DNA of 5,164 nucleotides, from the NCBI GenBank assembly GCA_021817915.1, contig JAKAFV010000040.1, positions 1 to 5,164 of the forward strand. The letters are read 5' to 3'. Position numbers and translations under genes: made by a program. Of the stretch, positions 1 to 4,195 are shown one piece after another; the first letter of the stretch is position 1; every line of letters starts with the position of its first letter. The notes under the pieces were generated by a model. It saw only the letters and a program-made list of their open reading frames with translations, was not told the origin of the DNA and made no database searches. The stretch comes from a bacterium (GTDB taxonomy: Bacteria > Patescibacteriota > Minisyncoccia > UBA6257 > UBA9933).

Positions 1-58
1 AGTGTTTAATCAACCACTACCGAATAAATTTAATTTATTTATTAATTATTTTCATATT

Positions 59-113
59 CCCAGTAACTTAATCCGATAAATCATGATTAAACCTATCGAG
101 TTGAGTTACTGGG
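59..113. repeat. Long inverted repeat (hairpin) downstream of rplV
   Basis: CCCAGTAACT (59-68) and AGTTACTGGG (104-113) are perfect inverted copies. On the plus strand the stem continues through four more pairs, two of them U:G (69-72 with 100-103). After one mismatch CGATA/TATCG pairs (74-78, 94-98), around a 15-nt loop that contains the palindrome AATCATGATT. On the minus strand the two wobbles become A.C mismatches. No T-tract follows closely on either strand, so it is a poor intrinsic terminator. The rest of 1-121 is AT-rich, without a gene that I can see. Confidence 0.7.
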
Positions 114-121
114 CATAGCTT

Positions 122-649
122 TTAAATTGATTTTCTCCTAAAGAACTTTTTCGTAAAGCCCGGCTTTTCAACCTGCTTTTGCGTTTCCGCTCCTTTGGTT
201 TTTTCGTGTTCTTTTTCTTCTTTTTCTTTCCTGCTCTTTTTCGCCATTTCCTCCTTAACTCTCTTTGAAACTTTTTCAACCTTGGCTATCTTAAACCTCG
301 GCGCTTTCAAATTTTCCATTTCACCCAAAACCAAAATAATGTGGCTGCTTTTTTTCTCTATTCCGCTGGCGCGCCCCATCGCTCTCGGCATAAACCTTTT
401 CAGCATCGGCCCGTTATCAACTCTGATTTCTTTCACGAAAAGCTTTTCCGGGTCTAATTTCTGGTTATTTTTCGCGTTAGCTACAGCTGAGCGAAGCAAT
501 TTTAAAACCGCTCCGCTGGGCCTTTTTGGATTAATCAGCAACTGAGCTTCCGCTTCGTTTATTGATAATCCTTTTATCATGCTCGCAACAAGCCTGGTTT
601 TACGGGGCGCTATGCGCAAATAATTCAATTTTGCAATTTGGGTTTTCAT
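122..649 (-). CDS. rplV: Large ribosomal subunit protein L22 (uL22) with long charged C-terminal tail
   Basis: A 175-residue L22; the family is usually about 110 residues. Residues 1-110 form a complete L22 core: IAKLNYLRIAPRKTRLVASM, GLSINEAEAQL, KLLRSAVANAKNN, then the hairpin FVKEIRVDNGPMLKRFMPRA and the signature MGRASGIEKKSSHIILVLGE. The hairpin is the part that lines the exit tunnel opposite L4. Residues 111-175 are an added tail: a Lys/Glu/Arg-rich stretch, probably helical or disordered (KVEKVSKRVKEEMAKKSRKE), then GAETQKQVEKPGFTKKFFRRKSI. The tail is in frame with no sign of frameshift. The start ATG at 649 gives the family N-terminus and has only AT-rich sequence before it. rpsC, the normal next gene, does not appear in the remaining 121 bp. 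Confidence 0.96.
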   Translation of the reverse strand: MKTQIAKLNYLRIAPRKTRLVASMIKGLSINEAEAQLLINPKRPSGAVLKLLRSAVANAKNNQKLDPEKLFVKEIRVDNGPMLKRFMPRAMGRASGIEKKSSHIILVLGEMENLKAPRFKIAKVEKVSKRVKEEMAKKSRKEKEEKEHEKTKGAETQKQVEKPGFTKKFFRRKSI

Positions 650-664
650 TATAATAATACCAAT

Positions 665-765
665 CTACTAATTTATCCTAATCTACAAATGGCTACGAAT
701 GTTTTTAAACTAAATTATCGTATTCGGATTTATTCGGGGCATTCGGATGAATTCGTAGTTTCGGA
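665..765. repeat. Head-to-head heptamer element between rpsS and rplV
   Basis: On the plus strand four units of type TNCNAAT (TACTAAT 666-672, TCCTAAT 676-682, TACAAAT 684-690, TACGAAT 694-700) are followed by five inverted units (ATTCGGA 722-728, ATTCGGG 732-738, ATTCGGA 741-747, ATTCGTA 751-757, TTTCGGA 759-765). Units are spaced 8-10 bp apart. Segment 665-682 is the inverted complement of 741-758 at 15 of 18 positions. This is the same layout as the element between rplW and rplB, and both end with a near-identical TTCGTAGTTTCG stretch. It has no T-tract and no ORF. Confidence 0.75.
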
Positions 766-770
766 TTGCT

Positions 771-1076
771 TTATTTTTTCTGCGTTTCTTCAGCTTTCTT
801 TTCCAATTCTTTTTGTATCTTTCCGCCGTGCCTTACAAATTTCCTCGTTAGAGAAAATTCGCCGAGCCGGTGGCCTATCATCTCTTCGCTTACTCTAACA
901 GTTATAAAATCTTTGCCGTTATGGACACCAAAAACAAAACCAACCATTTCGGGAGATATTTCGGAATCGCGCGACCACGTTTTAATCACCGTGTTTTTTT
1001 CGTCCGCCTTTAACCTAGCCATTTTTCCCAAAAGCTTCGGGTCTATATACGGGCCTTTTTTTGATGATCTTGACAT
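771..1076 (-). CDS. rpsS: Small ribosomal subunit protein S19 (uS19)
   Basis: A 101-residue S19, a protein of the 30S head that works with S13 near the A-site tRNA. Conserved parts in order: MSRSSKKGPYID, a helix around KLLGKMARL, KTWSRDSEISPEMVGFVFGVHNGK, and the family signature from NGKDFITV to RLGEFSLTR. The usual length is about 92; the extra residues form a lysine/glutamate-rich C-terminal tail (KIQKELEKKAEETQKK). The ATG at 1076 has only an A-rich lead (AAAAAGAC) and lies 6 bp after rplB, which suggests coupled translation. The gap to rplV is unusually long at 121 bp and is filled by a heptamer inverted-repeat element whose last unit ends 5 bp from the rpsS stop codon. Confidence 0.98.
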   Translation of the reverse strand: MSRSSKKGPYIDPKLLGKMARLKADEKNTVIKTWSRDSEISPEMVGFVFGVHNGKDFITVRVSEEMIGHRLGEFSLTRKFVRHGGKIQKELEKKAEETQKK

Positions 1077-1082
1077 GTCTTT

Positions 1083-1910
1083 TTATTTTTTAACTCTGCG
1101 TTTAATTATCATTTTATTTGACCACTTCTTTTTCTTTCTTGTCTTTCTTCCTCCGGTAATTTTGCCCCACATCGTCTTCGGCCTCTTTGTGCCTCTCGGC
1201 CCTCTTCCTTCGCCTCCTCCATACGGGTGATCAACCGGGTTCATCGCCGAACCGCGAACCGTGGGCCTAATGCCCATCATTCTTGAACGGCCGGCTTTTC
1301 CAAGAACAGTCAAATTATGGTCGGAATTGGAAGTTTGCCCCAAAGAAGCGAAATTTTCCCATGAAAGTTTTCTGACTTCCCCTGAAGACAATTTCAAATT
1401 CGTGTAGCCGTTTTCTTGCGCTAAAACTTCGGCGTAAGAACCGGCAGACCTTGCCATCTGCCCTCCCTTGTTCCTGTCTATTTCAACATTAAAAACAAAA
1501 TAGCCAACCGGAATATTTTTTAATCTTAATCTATTTCCTTCTTTCAACGGCGCGTTTTCAGCAGATATTATTTCGTCTCCGGCTTTCATATTTTTTGACG
1601 CCAGAATATAGCTCCTTTCGCCGTCTTTATACAAAAGGCGCGCTATAAAAGAAGTCCTATACGGGTCATATTCCAATCCTTCGATTTTAGCGGGAACGTT
1701 TAACTTATTCTGCTTGAAATCCACCATTCTGTAAAGCTGTTTCACTCCTCCGCCCTGATGCCTCATCGTCACCTTGCCTTGATTGTTTCTTCCGGAATGG
1801 CTCTTTAAGTTTTTCAGCAATTTCTTTATCGGCTTGGCTCCGCTTAAAACACCGTAATCAACGGTTGTCATAGCTCTTCTTGATGGACTTGTAGGACTGT
1901 ATTTTTTCAT
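1083..1910 (-). CDS. rplB: Large ribosomal subunit protein L2 (uL2)
   Basis: A 275-residue L2, of normal length. It is one of the most conserved 50S proteins, needed for subunit joining and close to the peptidyl-transferase centre. Visible landmarks are the N-terminal YSPTSPSRRAMTTVDY, the RNA-binding core with GRNNQGKVTMRHQGGGVKQ and YDPYRTSFIARLLYKDGE, and the C-terminal signature MGIRPTVRGSAMNPVDHPYGGG. The histidine of NPVDH is kept, but the next common histidine (HPHGGG) is Tyr here. The end is strongly basic (GGRKTRKKKKWSNKMIIKRR). I placed the start at ATG 1910, which fits the family N-terminus. An in-frame TTG at 1925 would add five residues and run into the repeat element, and has no better ribosome site. 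rpsS begins 6 bp after the stop. Confidence 0.97.
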   Translation of the reverse strand: MKKYSPTSPSRRAMTTVDYGVLSGAKPIKKLLKNLKSHSGRNNQGKVTMRHQGGGVKQLYRMVDFKQNKLNVPAKIEGLEYDPYRTSFIARLLYKDGERSYILASKNMKAGDEIISAENAPLKEGNRLRLKNIPVGYFVFNVEIDRNKGGQMARSAGSYAEVLAQENGYTNLKLSSGEVRKLSWENFASLGQTSNSDHNLTVLGKAGRSRMMGIRPTVRGSAMNPVDHPYGGGEGRGPRGTKRPKTMWGKITGGRKTRKKKKWSNKMIIKRRVKK

Positions 1911-1927
1911 ATCAACCGATGCCAAAC

Positions 1928-1989
1928 TACAAATTGTACGAATCTACAAATATGTTATTCGTAGATTCGCATGCTTTCGTAGTTTCGTA
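1928..1989. repeat. Head-to-head TACGAAT heptamer element between rplW and rplB
   Basis: On the plus strand three units of type TACRAAT (1928-1934, 1937-1943, 1945-1951) are followed by four inverted units (ATTCGTA 1957-1963, ATTCGCA 1965-1971, TTTCGTA 1975-1981 and 1983-1989). The centre makes a 13-bp stem, 1939-1951 with 1957-1969, around 5 nt. In the operon-sense RNA its one irregular pair is G:U. Outer units pair as well (AAACTAC(G)AAA with TTTGTAGTTT), so nearly the whole gap can fold as one hairpin. There is no U-tract, so it is not a standard terminator. Confidence 0.78.
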
Positions 1990-1997
1990 TCGCATTA

Positions 1998-2306
1998 TTA
2001 TTTTGGCATTATGTCTATCGTATTTCCTTCCTTAAGCGTTACTACCGCTTTTTTAAAACCGGAAATTTTACCCAGACTTTTGCCCAATCTTTTACTCTTT
2101 CCTTTGGTGTTTGTAATATTCACATCGGCGACTTTAACGGAATAAATTTTTTCTATCATTTTTTTGACTTCGGGCTTATTGGCTTTGTCATCAACCATAA
2201 AAACGTACTTTCTTAAAGCGCCCGCATTCACGGCTTTCTCGGTAACCCACGGCTGTTTTATCAGAATAACCGAACCGTTTTTATTTTTTCCTTTTGAAAT
2301 CGCCAT
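1998..2306 (-). CDS. rplW: Large ribosomal subunit protein L23 (uL23)
   Basis: A 102-residue L23, within the usual range. It binds domain III of 23S rRNA at the tunnel exit, where trigger factor and the signal recognition particle dock (family knowledge). The key N-terminal element is IKQPWVTEKAVNAGALRKYVFMV, in which the VTEK motif carries the glutamate known to contact trigger factor in E. coli. It is followed by KPEVKKMIEKIYSVKVADVNI, the basic loop TKGKSKRLGKSLGKISGFKKA and the terminal strand VVTLKEGNTIDI. A short basic lead (AISKGKNKNGS) precedes the core. The start is an ATG with TAAATAAAT before it and no Shine-Dalgarno. The gap to rplD is 2 bp, but the gap to rplB is 87 bp and holds a heptamer inverted-repeat element. 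Confidence 0.97.
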   Translation of the reverse strand: MAISKGKNKNGSVILIKQPWVTEKAVNAGALRKYVFMVDDKANKPEVKKMIEKIYSVKVADVNITNTKGKSKRLGKSLGKISGFKKAVVTLKEGNTIDIMPK

Positions 2307-2308
2307 AT

Positions 2309-2932
2309 TTATTTATAATGATTTTCTATTTCGCTTACGGCCTGTTTTTCAATAATTATATTTTTAGCTTTCAACAAATCATAAACGTTCAAAGATTTCG
2401 GGCTGATTGAACTGGCGTTTTTTATGTTTGAAATCGTTTTGTTTATATTATTTTCCGCTGTCGGAATTATTAAAGCCTTTGACCTTAAATCAATCATGCC
2501 TTTCAAGAAAATATTCCAGTCTTTTGTTTTATCCGCCACCGCGGCAAAATTCTCAACAACCCTCAAATCGTTATCTTTGACTTTTTTTGATAAAACGGCA
2601 AAAATCGCCAAACGGTTCATTTTGGAGTTTATTTTTTTGGAAAAATTTCTGTCTTTGTTCGGGCCGAAAGTTACGCCGCCTCCCTTCCAAATCGGCGAGC
2701 GGATTGAGCCGTGCCTTGCCCTGCCTGTGCCTTTTTGTTTCCAAGGCTTCTTTCCTCCTCCTCTTACTTCGCCTCTGCCTTTGGCATGCGCCAACGGCTC
2801 GCGCCTGTTAGCCAATTGCGCGACAAGCGCCTGATGAACTAAATCGGCGTTCCATTCAACGTTAAATACCCTGTCTGATAATTCAGCCGTGCCCGCTTTA
2901 TTATTATTTTTATCAAAAACGTCTATGGTCAT
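2309..2932 (-). CDS. rplD: Large ribosomal subunit protein L4 (uL4)
   Basis: A 207-residue L4, of normal length, a 50S protein with a globular domain on the subunit surface and a long loop lining the exit tunnel. The loop region is well conserved: ANRREPLAHAKGRGEVRGGG, then KKPWKQKGTGRARHGS, then IRSPIWKGGGVTFGPNKDR, which is the part that reaches the tunnel constriction beside L22. The C-terminal half is more diverged, with LIIPTAENN and SLNVYDLLKAKNIII fitting the Rossmann-like globular part. In E. coli L4 also represses its own operon; whether that holds here is unknown. The ATG at 2932 gives a family-like N-terminus (MTIDVFDKNN); no Shine-Dalgarno precedes it, only repeat-derived AT-rich sequence. 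rplW starts 2 bp after the stop, suggesting translational coupling. Confidence 0.98.
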   Translation of the reverse strand: MTIDVFDKNNNKAGTAELSDRVFNVEWNADLVHQALVAQLANRREPLAHAKGRGEVRGGGKKPWKQKGTGRARHGSIRSPIWKGGGVTFGPNKDRNFSKKINSKMNRLAIFAVLSKKVKDNDLRVVENFAAVADKTKDWNIFLKGMIDLRSKALIIPTAENNINKTISNIKNASSISPKSLNVYDLLKAKNIIIEKQAVSEIENHYK

Positions 2933-2937
2933 AATAT

Positions 2938-2958
2938 TAGAAATTAGGAATTAGAAAT
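2938..2958. repeat. Tandem heptamer repeat across the rplC stop codon
   Basis: Three adjoining 7-bp units read TAGAAAT, TAGGAAT, TAGAAAT on the plus strand (2938-2944, 2945-2951, 2952-2958). The array covers the last codons and stop of rplC and most of the 11-bp gap to rplD. The unit resembles the TACGAAT heptamers at two other junctions in this operon. Confidence 0.75.
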
Positions 2959-3546
2959 TTCAAGCAATGTGCCTCTCATTCCAGGCACGGCGCCTTTTAC
3001 CATTAAAATATTATTTTTCTCGTCTATCGCGGCAACTTTTAAATTTTTAACCGTTATTCTTTCCTGTCCCATTCTGCCCGCCATTCTCCTACCGGGCATA
3101 ACCCTTTGCGGAGCGGTTGAACCGATTGAACCCGGAGCGCGCAAACGGTTTTTCTGGCCGTGAGTTTTCGGGCCCCCGCTAAAGCCATGCCTTTTAACGC
3201 CTCCTTGAAATCCTCTTCCTTTATTCAACCCGCTAACTTTTATTTTGTCTCCTTCCTTAAATTGGCTTACGTTTAAAACGTCTCCGACGTTAAAATCTCC
3301 GCTGTTTTTAAATTCTTTTACGTGTTGAAAATTCCCAAGCTTTCCGAATTGGCCTCTTTGGGGCTTTTTAACGTTCTTTTCTTTCTTATTTCCAAAACCG
3401 ACTTGAACAGCTTGATAGCCATCTTTTTCTTTTGTCCTAATTTGGGTAATTGTAACCGGGCCGGCTTGAATAAGCGTTACCGGAACAATTTTTTCATCTT
3501 TCCAAATCTGCGACATCTTCAATTTTTTTCCTAAAATTAATGCCAT
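2944..3546 (-). CDS. rplC: Large ribosomal subunit protein L3 (uL3)
   Basis: A 200-residue L3, an early-assembly 50S protein that binds 23S rRNA near its 3' end and reaches towards the peptidyl-transferase centre. The N-terminus MALILGKKLKMSQIW and the VTLIQAGPVTITQIRTKEKDGYQAVQVGFG segment are typical. The long central extension is present: SGLNKGRGFQGGVKRHGFSGG, then THGQKNRLRAPGSIGSTAPQRV and MPGRRMAGRMGQERIT. The C-terminal LMVKGAVPGMRGTLLEI is normal. The ATG at 3546 matches the family start; only a weak GAG precedes it. It is the first gene after promoters P2/P3. The last codons (ISNS-stop) are written in a tandem heptamer repeat that runs on towards rplD, so the C-terminal tip may have been set by that repeat. 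rplD follows after 11 bp. Confidence 0.98.
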   Translation of the reverse strand: MALILGKKLKMSQIWKDEKIVPVTLIQAGPVTITQIRTKEKDGYQAVQVGFGNKKEKNVKKPQRGQFGKLGNFQHVKEFKNSGDFNVGDVLNVSQFKEGDKIKVSGLNKGRGFQGGVKRHGFSGGPKTHGQKNRLRAPGSIGSTAPQRVMPGRRMAGRMGQERITVKNLKVAAIDEKNNILMVKGAVPGMRGTLLEISNS

Positions 3547-3562
3547 CTCGAGTCAATTTAAA

Positions 3563-3584
3563 ACAGCCAGGTTTAGCCGGCTGT
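3563..3584 (-). promoter_or_regulatory. Leader hairpin just upstream of rplC
   Basis: On the minus strand ACAGCCGG (3584-3577) pairs with CTGGCTGT (3570-3563) around the loop CTAAAC, one G:U pair, followed by only four Us. It ends 16 nt before the rplC ATG. It could be a weak attenuator or a binding site for one of the encoded ribosomal proteins. In E. coli, L4 controls this operon through its leader; I see no sequence likeness to that leader. Confidence 0.5.
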
Positions 3585-3626
3585 CTCAAATAATTTTAAT
3601 TATTTTGGGCTAAATCCTAAAAACTG

Positions 3627-3654
3627 ATTATAAACTTTTTACTGAAAAACTCAA
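3627..3654 (-). promoter_or_regulatory. Possible second rplC promoter P3
   Basis: On the minus strand TTGAGT (3654-3649) and TATAAT (3632-3627) are 16 bp apart. The -10 is perfect; the -35 and spacing are weaker than P2. Its start would be near 3620, about 45 bp inside the P2 transcript. Tandem promoters before ribosomal protein operons are common, but in AT-rich DNA a chance -10 is also easy to find. Confidence 0.45.
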
Positions 3655-3670
3655 CATTATATTGGAGTTA

Positions 3671-3699
3671 AATATAGCAAATCGCAAAAAATAAGTCAA
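3671..3699 (-). promoter_or_regulatory. Promoter P2 for the rplC operon
   Basis: On the minus strand TTGACT (3699-3694) and TATATT (3676-3671) are 17 bp apart. Each box differs from the sigma70 consensus at one position. The predicted start near 3664 gives a leader of about 118 nt before rplC. It is the best candidate for the main promoter of the L3-L22 block, since rpsJ is cut off by a terminator. Confidence 0.75.
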
Positions 3700-3716
3700 T
3701 GCCGATTGGCTTTTTT
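3686..3716. terminator. Possible bidirectional terminator overlapping promoter P2
   Basis: On the plus strand AGTCAAT (3694-3700) pairs with ATTGGCT (3705-3711) around GCCG, with one wobble, followed by T5. On the minus strand the same arms have one mismatch but are flanked by A6 upstream and T6 downstream (3691-3686), so either direction could terminate. The -35 box of P2 lies inside the stem. It may insulate rplC from read-through out of the structured block. The stem is short, so this is tentative. Confidence 0.4.
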
Positions 3717-3718
3717 AA

Positions 3719-3877
3719 GGTCACCATATGCGGCCGCAATGGCGGCAAACGCCGCCCAGTTTTTTGCTGCCTAAGTGACCACGATGGTGACCTCCCAGTT
3801 TTTTTGTTTAGTGAGTGCTCTCTCGTGGCCACTTAGGCATAAAAAGCTATATCGAGTGCTCTCTTGCGGCCGCAAGA
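3719..3877. repeat. Palindrome- and repeat-dense noncoding block
   Basis: About 160 bp with many nested symmetric motifs. A 16-bp inverted repeat, one mismatch, joins 3768-3783 and 3824-3839 (TGCCTAAGTGACCACG and its complement); on the minus-strand RNA the mismatch becomes a G:U pair. GCGGCCGC palindromes occur at 3730-3737 and within a 16-nt perfect palindrome at 3862-3877. GGTCACC/GGTGACC are inverted (3719-3725, 3786-3792). GGCGGC/GCCGCC forms a 6-bp hairpin (3741-3756). Direct repeats are CCCAGTTTTTT (3755-3765, 3794-3804) and GAGTGCTCTCT plus a GGCC core (3812-3831, 3854-3873; 17 of 20 identical). It is locally richer in GC than its flanks. No convincing gene is seen. It could be a structured RNA, a small non-autonomous mobile element, or a regulatory array. 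Confidence 0.7.
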
Positions 3878-3887
3878 TAATTATGCC

Positions 3888-3940
3888 GTATTTTTACAAG
3901 TTTAACAAGTAAAAGCGAGATTAAACTTGTTTAAAAATAC
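3888..3940. repeat. 18-bp imperfect inverted repeat (AT-rich hairpin)
   Basis: The left arm 3888-3905 (GTATTTTT-A-CAAGTTTAA) and the right arm 3921-3940 are inverted copies, except that the right arm has two extra bases (AAA for A on the complementary strand). The loop is 15 nt. It lies between the P1 terminator and the palindrome block. There is no T-tract beyond it, so it is not an obvious terminator. Its role is unknown. Confidence 0.75.
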
Positions 3941-4023
3941 GAATGCCCCGACCGTGGCCAGAATATAGATTTTATGCTTAAATTTTACGCTTTAGACATT
4001 AAAATCGGAATAAAATTCACAAC

Positions 4024-4048
4024 AAAAACCCCGCCTTTCGGCGGGGTT
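4024..4048 (-). terminator. Strong intrinsic terminator of the P1 transcript
   Basis: On the minus strand CCCCGCC (4046-4040) pairs with GGCGGGG (4035-4029) around a GAAA tetraloop, extended by AA/UU, with a run of five Ts (the first two of them in the stem). The plus strand lacks a comparable T-tract (TTAAA), so the direction is minus. It is the most GC-rich and stable hairpin in the window. Confidence 0.92.
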
Positions 4049-4119
4049 AAACTGGAATAAATATTCTTTGAATGTCTCCGCGACTTGCGTCTTAGGGACA
4101 AAGAATACTCACACTCACT
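4024..4119 (-). ncRNA. Candidate small structured RNA or attenuated leader (~95 nt)
   Basis: The span between the predicted P1 start and the U-tract of a strong terminator contains no credible ORF but has clear RNA structure. AGUAUUCUUUG (4109-4099) pairs with CAAAGAAUAUU (4070-4060), an 11-bp stem with one G:U pair. It encloses a 28-nt apical part with a short GAC-GCAA-GUC hairpin (4091-4082) and a possible UCC/GGA pairing. A single-stranded linker of about ten bases leads to the terminator hairpin. I do not recognise a known family: 6S, SRP, tmRNA and the common riboswitch cores do not fit what I can recall. It may be an independent small RNA, or the aborted leader of a longer transcript heading to rplC. 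A second promoter before rplC favours the first reading. Confidence 0.6.
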
Positions 4120-4125
4120 GGCTGT

Positions 4126-4154
4126 ATTATACTCAAAGTTTTAGGCTTTGTCAA
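4126..4154 (-). promoter_or_regulatory. Consensus sigma70-type promoter P1
   Basis: On the minus strand TTGACA (4154-4149) and TATAAT (4131-4126) are separated by exactly 17 bp, a perfect match to the housekeeping consensus. The predicted start is near 4119 (an A). It lies directly after the rpsJ terminator and upstream of a strong terminator at 4024-4048, so its primary product should be a short RNA. The sequence match is exact; activity is inferred. Confidence 0.88.
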
Positions 4155-4158
4155 GTAA

Positions 4159-4189
4159 AAAAAGACTCCCCTGTTCGGGAAGTCTTTTT
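4159..4189 (-). terminator. Intrinsic terminator after rpsJ (bidirectional)
   Basis: On the minus strand GACTTCCC (4184-4177) pairs with GGGGAGTC (4171-4164) around the loop GAACA, with one G:U pair. Flanking A5 and T7 tracts extend the stem and supply the U-tract. It begins 6 bp after the rpsJ stop codon, so it should end tuf-rpsJ transcripts. The plus strand also reads hairpin plus T5, so it could stop antisense transcription too. It separates rpsJ from the rest of the S10 gene set. Confidence 0.9.
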
Positions 4190-4195
4190 CTTGGC

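Noticed and set aside
59..113. Intrinsic terminator of the rplV transcript
   Set aside because: The stem is good, but on the minus strand it is followed by AATATGAAAA rather than a T-tract.
1911..1925. TTG start for rplB giving five extra residues
   Set aside because: The ATG at 1910 matches the usual L2 N-terminus; the TTG would begin inside the repeat element.
665..1989. CRISPR array made of the TACGAAT heptamers
   Set aside because: Units are only 7 bp, degenerate, inverted midway and spaced by 1-3 bp; no spacers of CRISPR length.
3628..3657. Minus-strand 9-codon leader-peptide-like ORF in the P2 transcript
   Set aside because: No Shine-Dalgarno, no regulatory codon run, and it overlaps the P3 -10 box.
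3741..3765. Plus-strand hairpin GGCGGC/GCCGCC with T6 as a terminator
   Set aside because: The T-tract is three bases away from the stem and there is no plus-strand gene to terminate; kept only as part of the palindrome block.
3739..3774. Plus-strand 11-codon ORF MAANAAQFFAA
   Set aside because: Too short, lies on the GGCGGC hairpin, and has no initiation signal.
3784..3912. Plus-strand ORF of 42 codons in the rpsJ-rplC gap (starts MVTSQFFC)
   Set aside because: It runs through the inverted and direct repeats, has no ribosome site and resembles nothing I know; its Gln-Phe-Phe comes from the CCCAGTTTTTT repeat. Probably a chance frame.
4060..4109. Twister-like or other self-cleaving ribozyme in the small RNA (CCUAA and GGAG flank the stem)
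   Set aside because: The internal part is only 28 nt, too short for the extra helix and pseudoknots of twister; no other ribozyme core fits.
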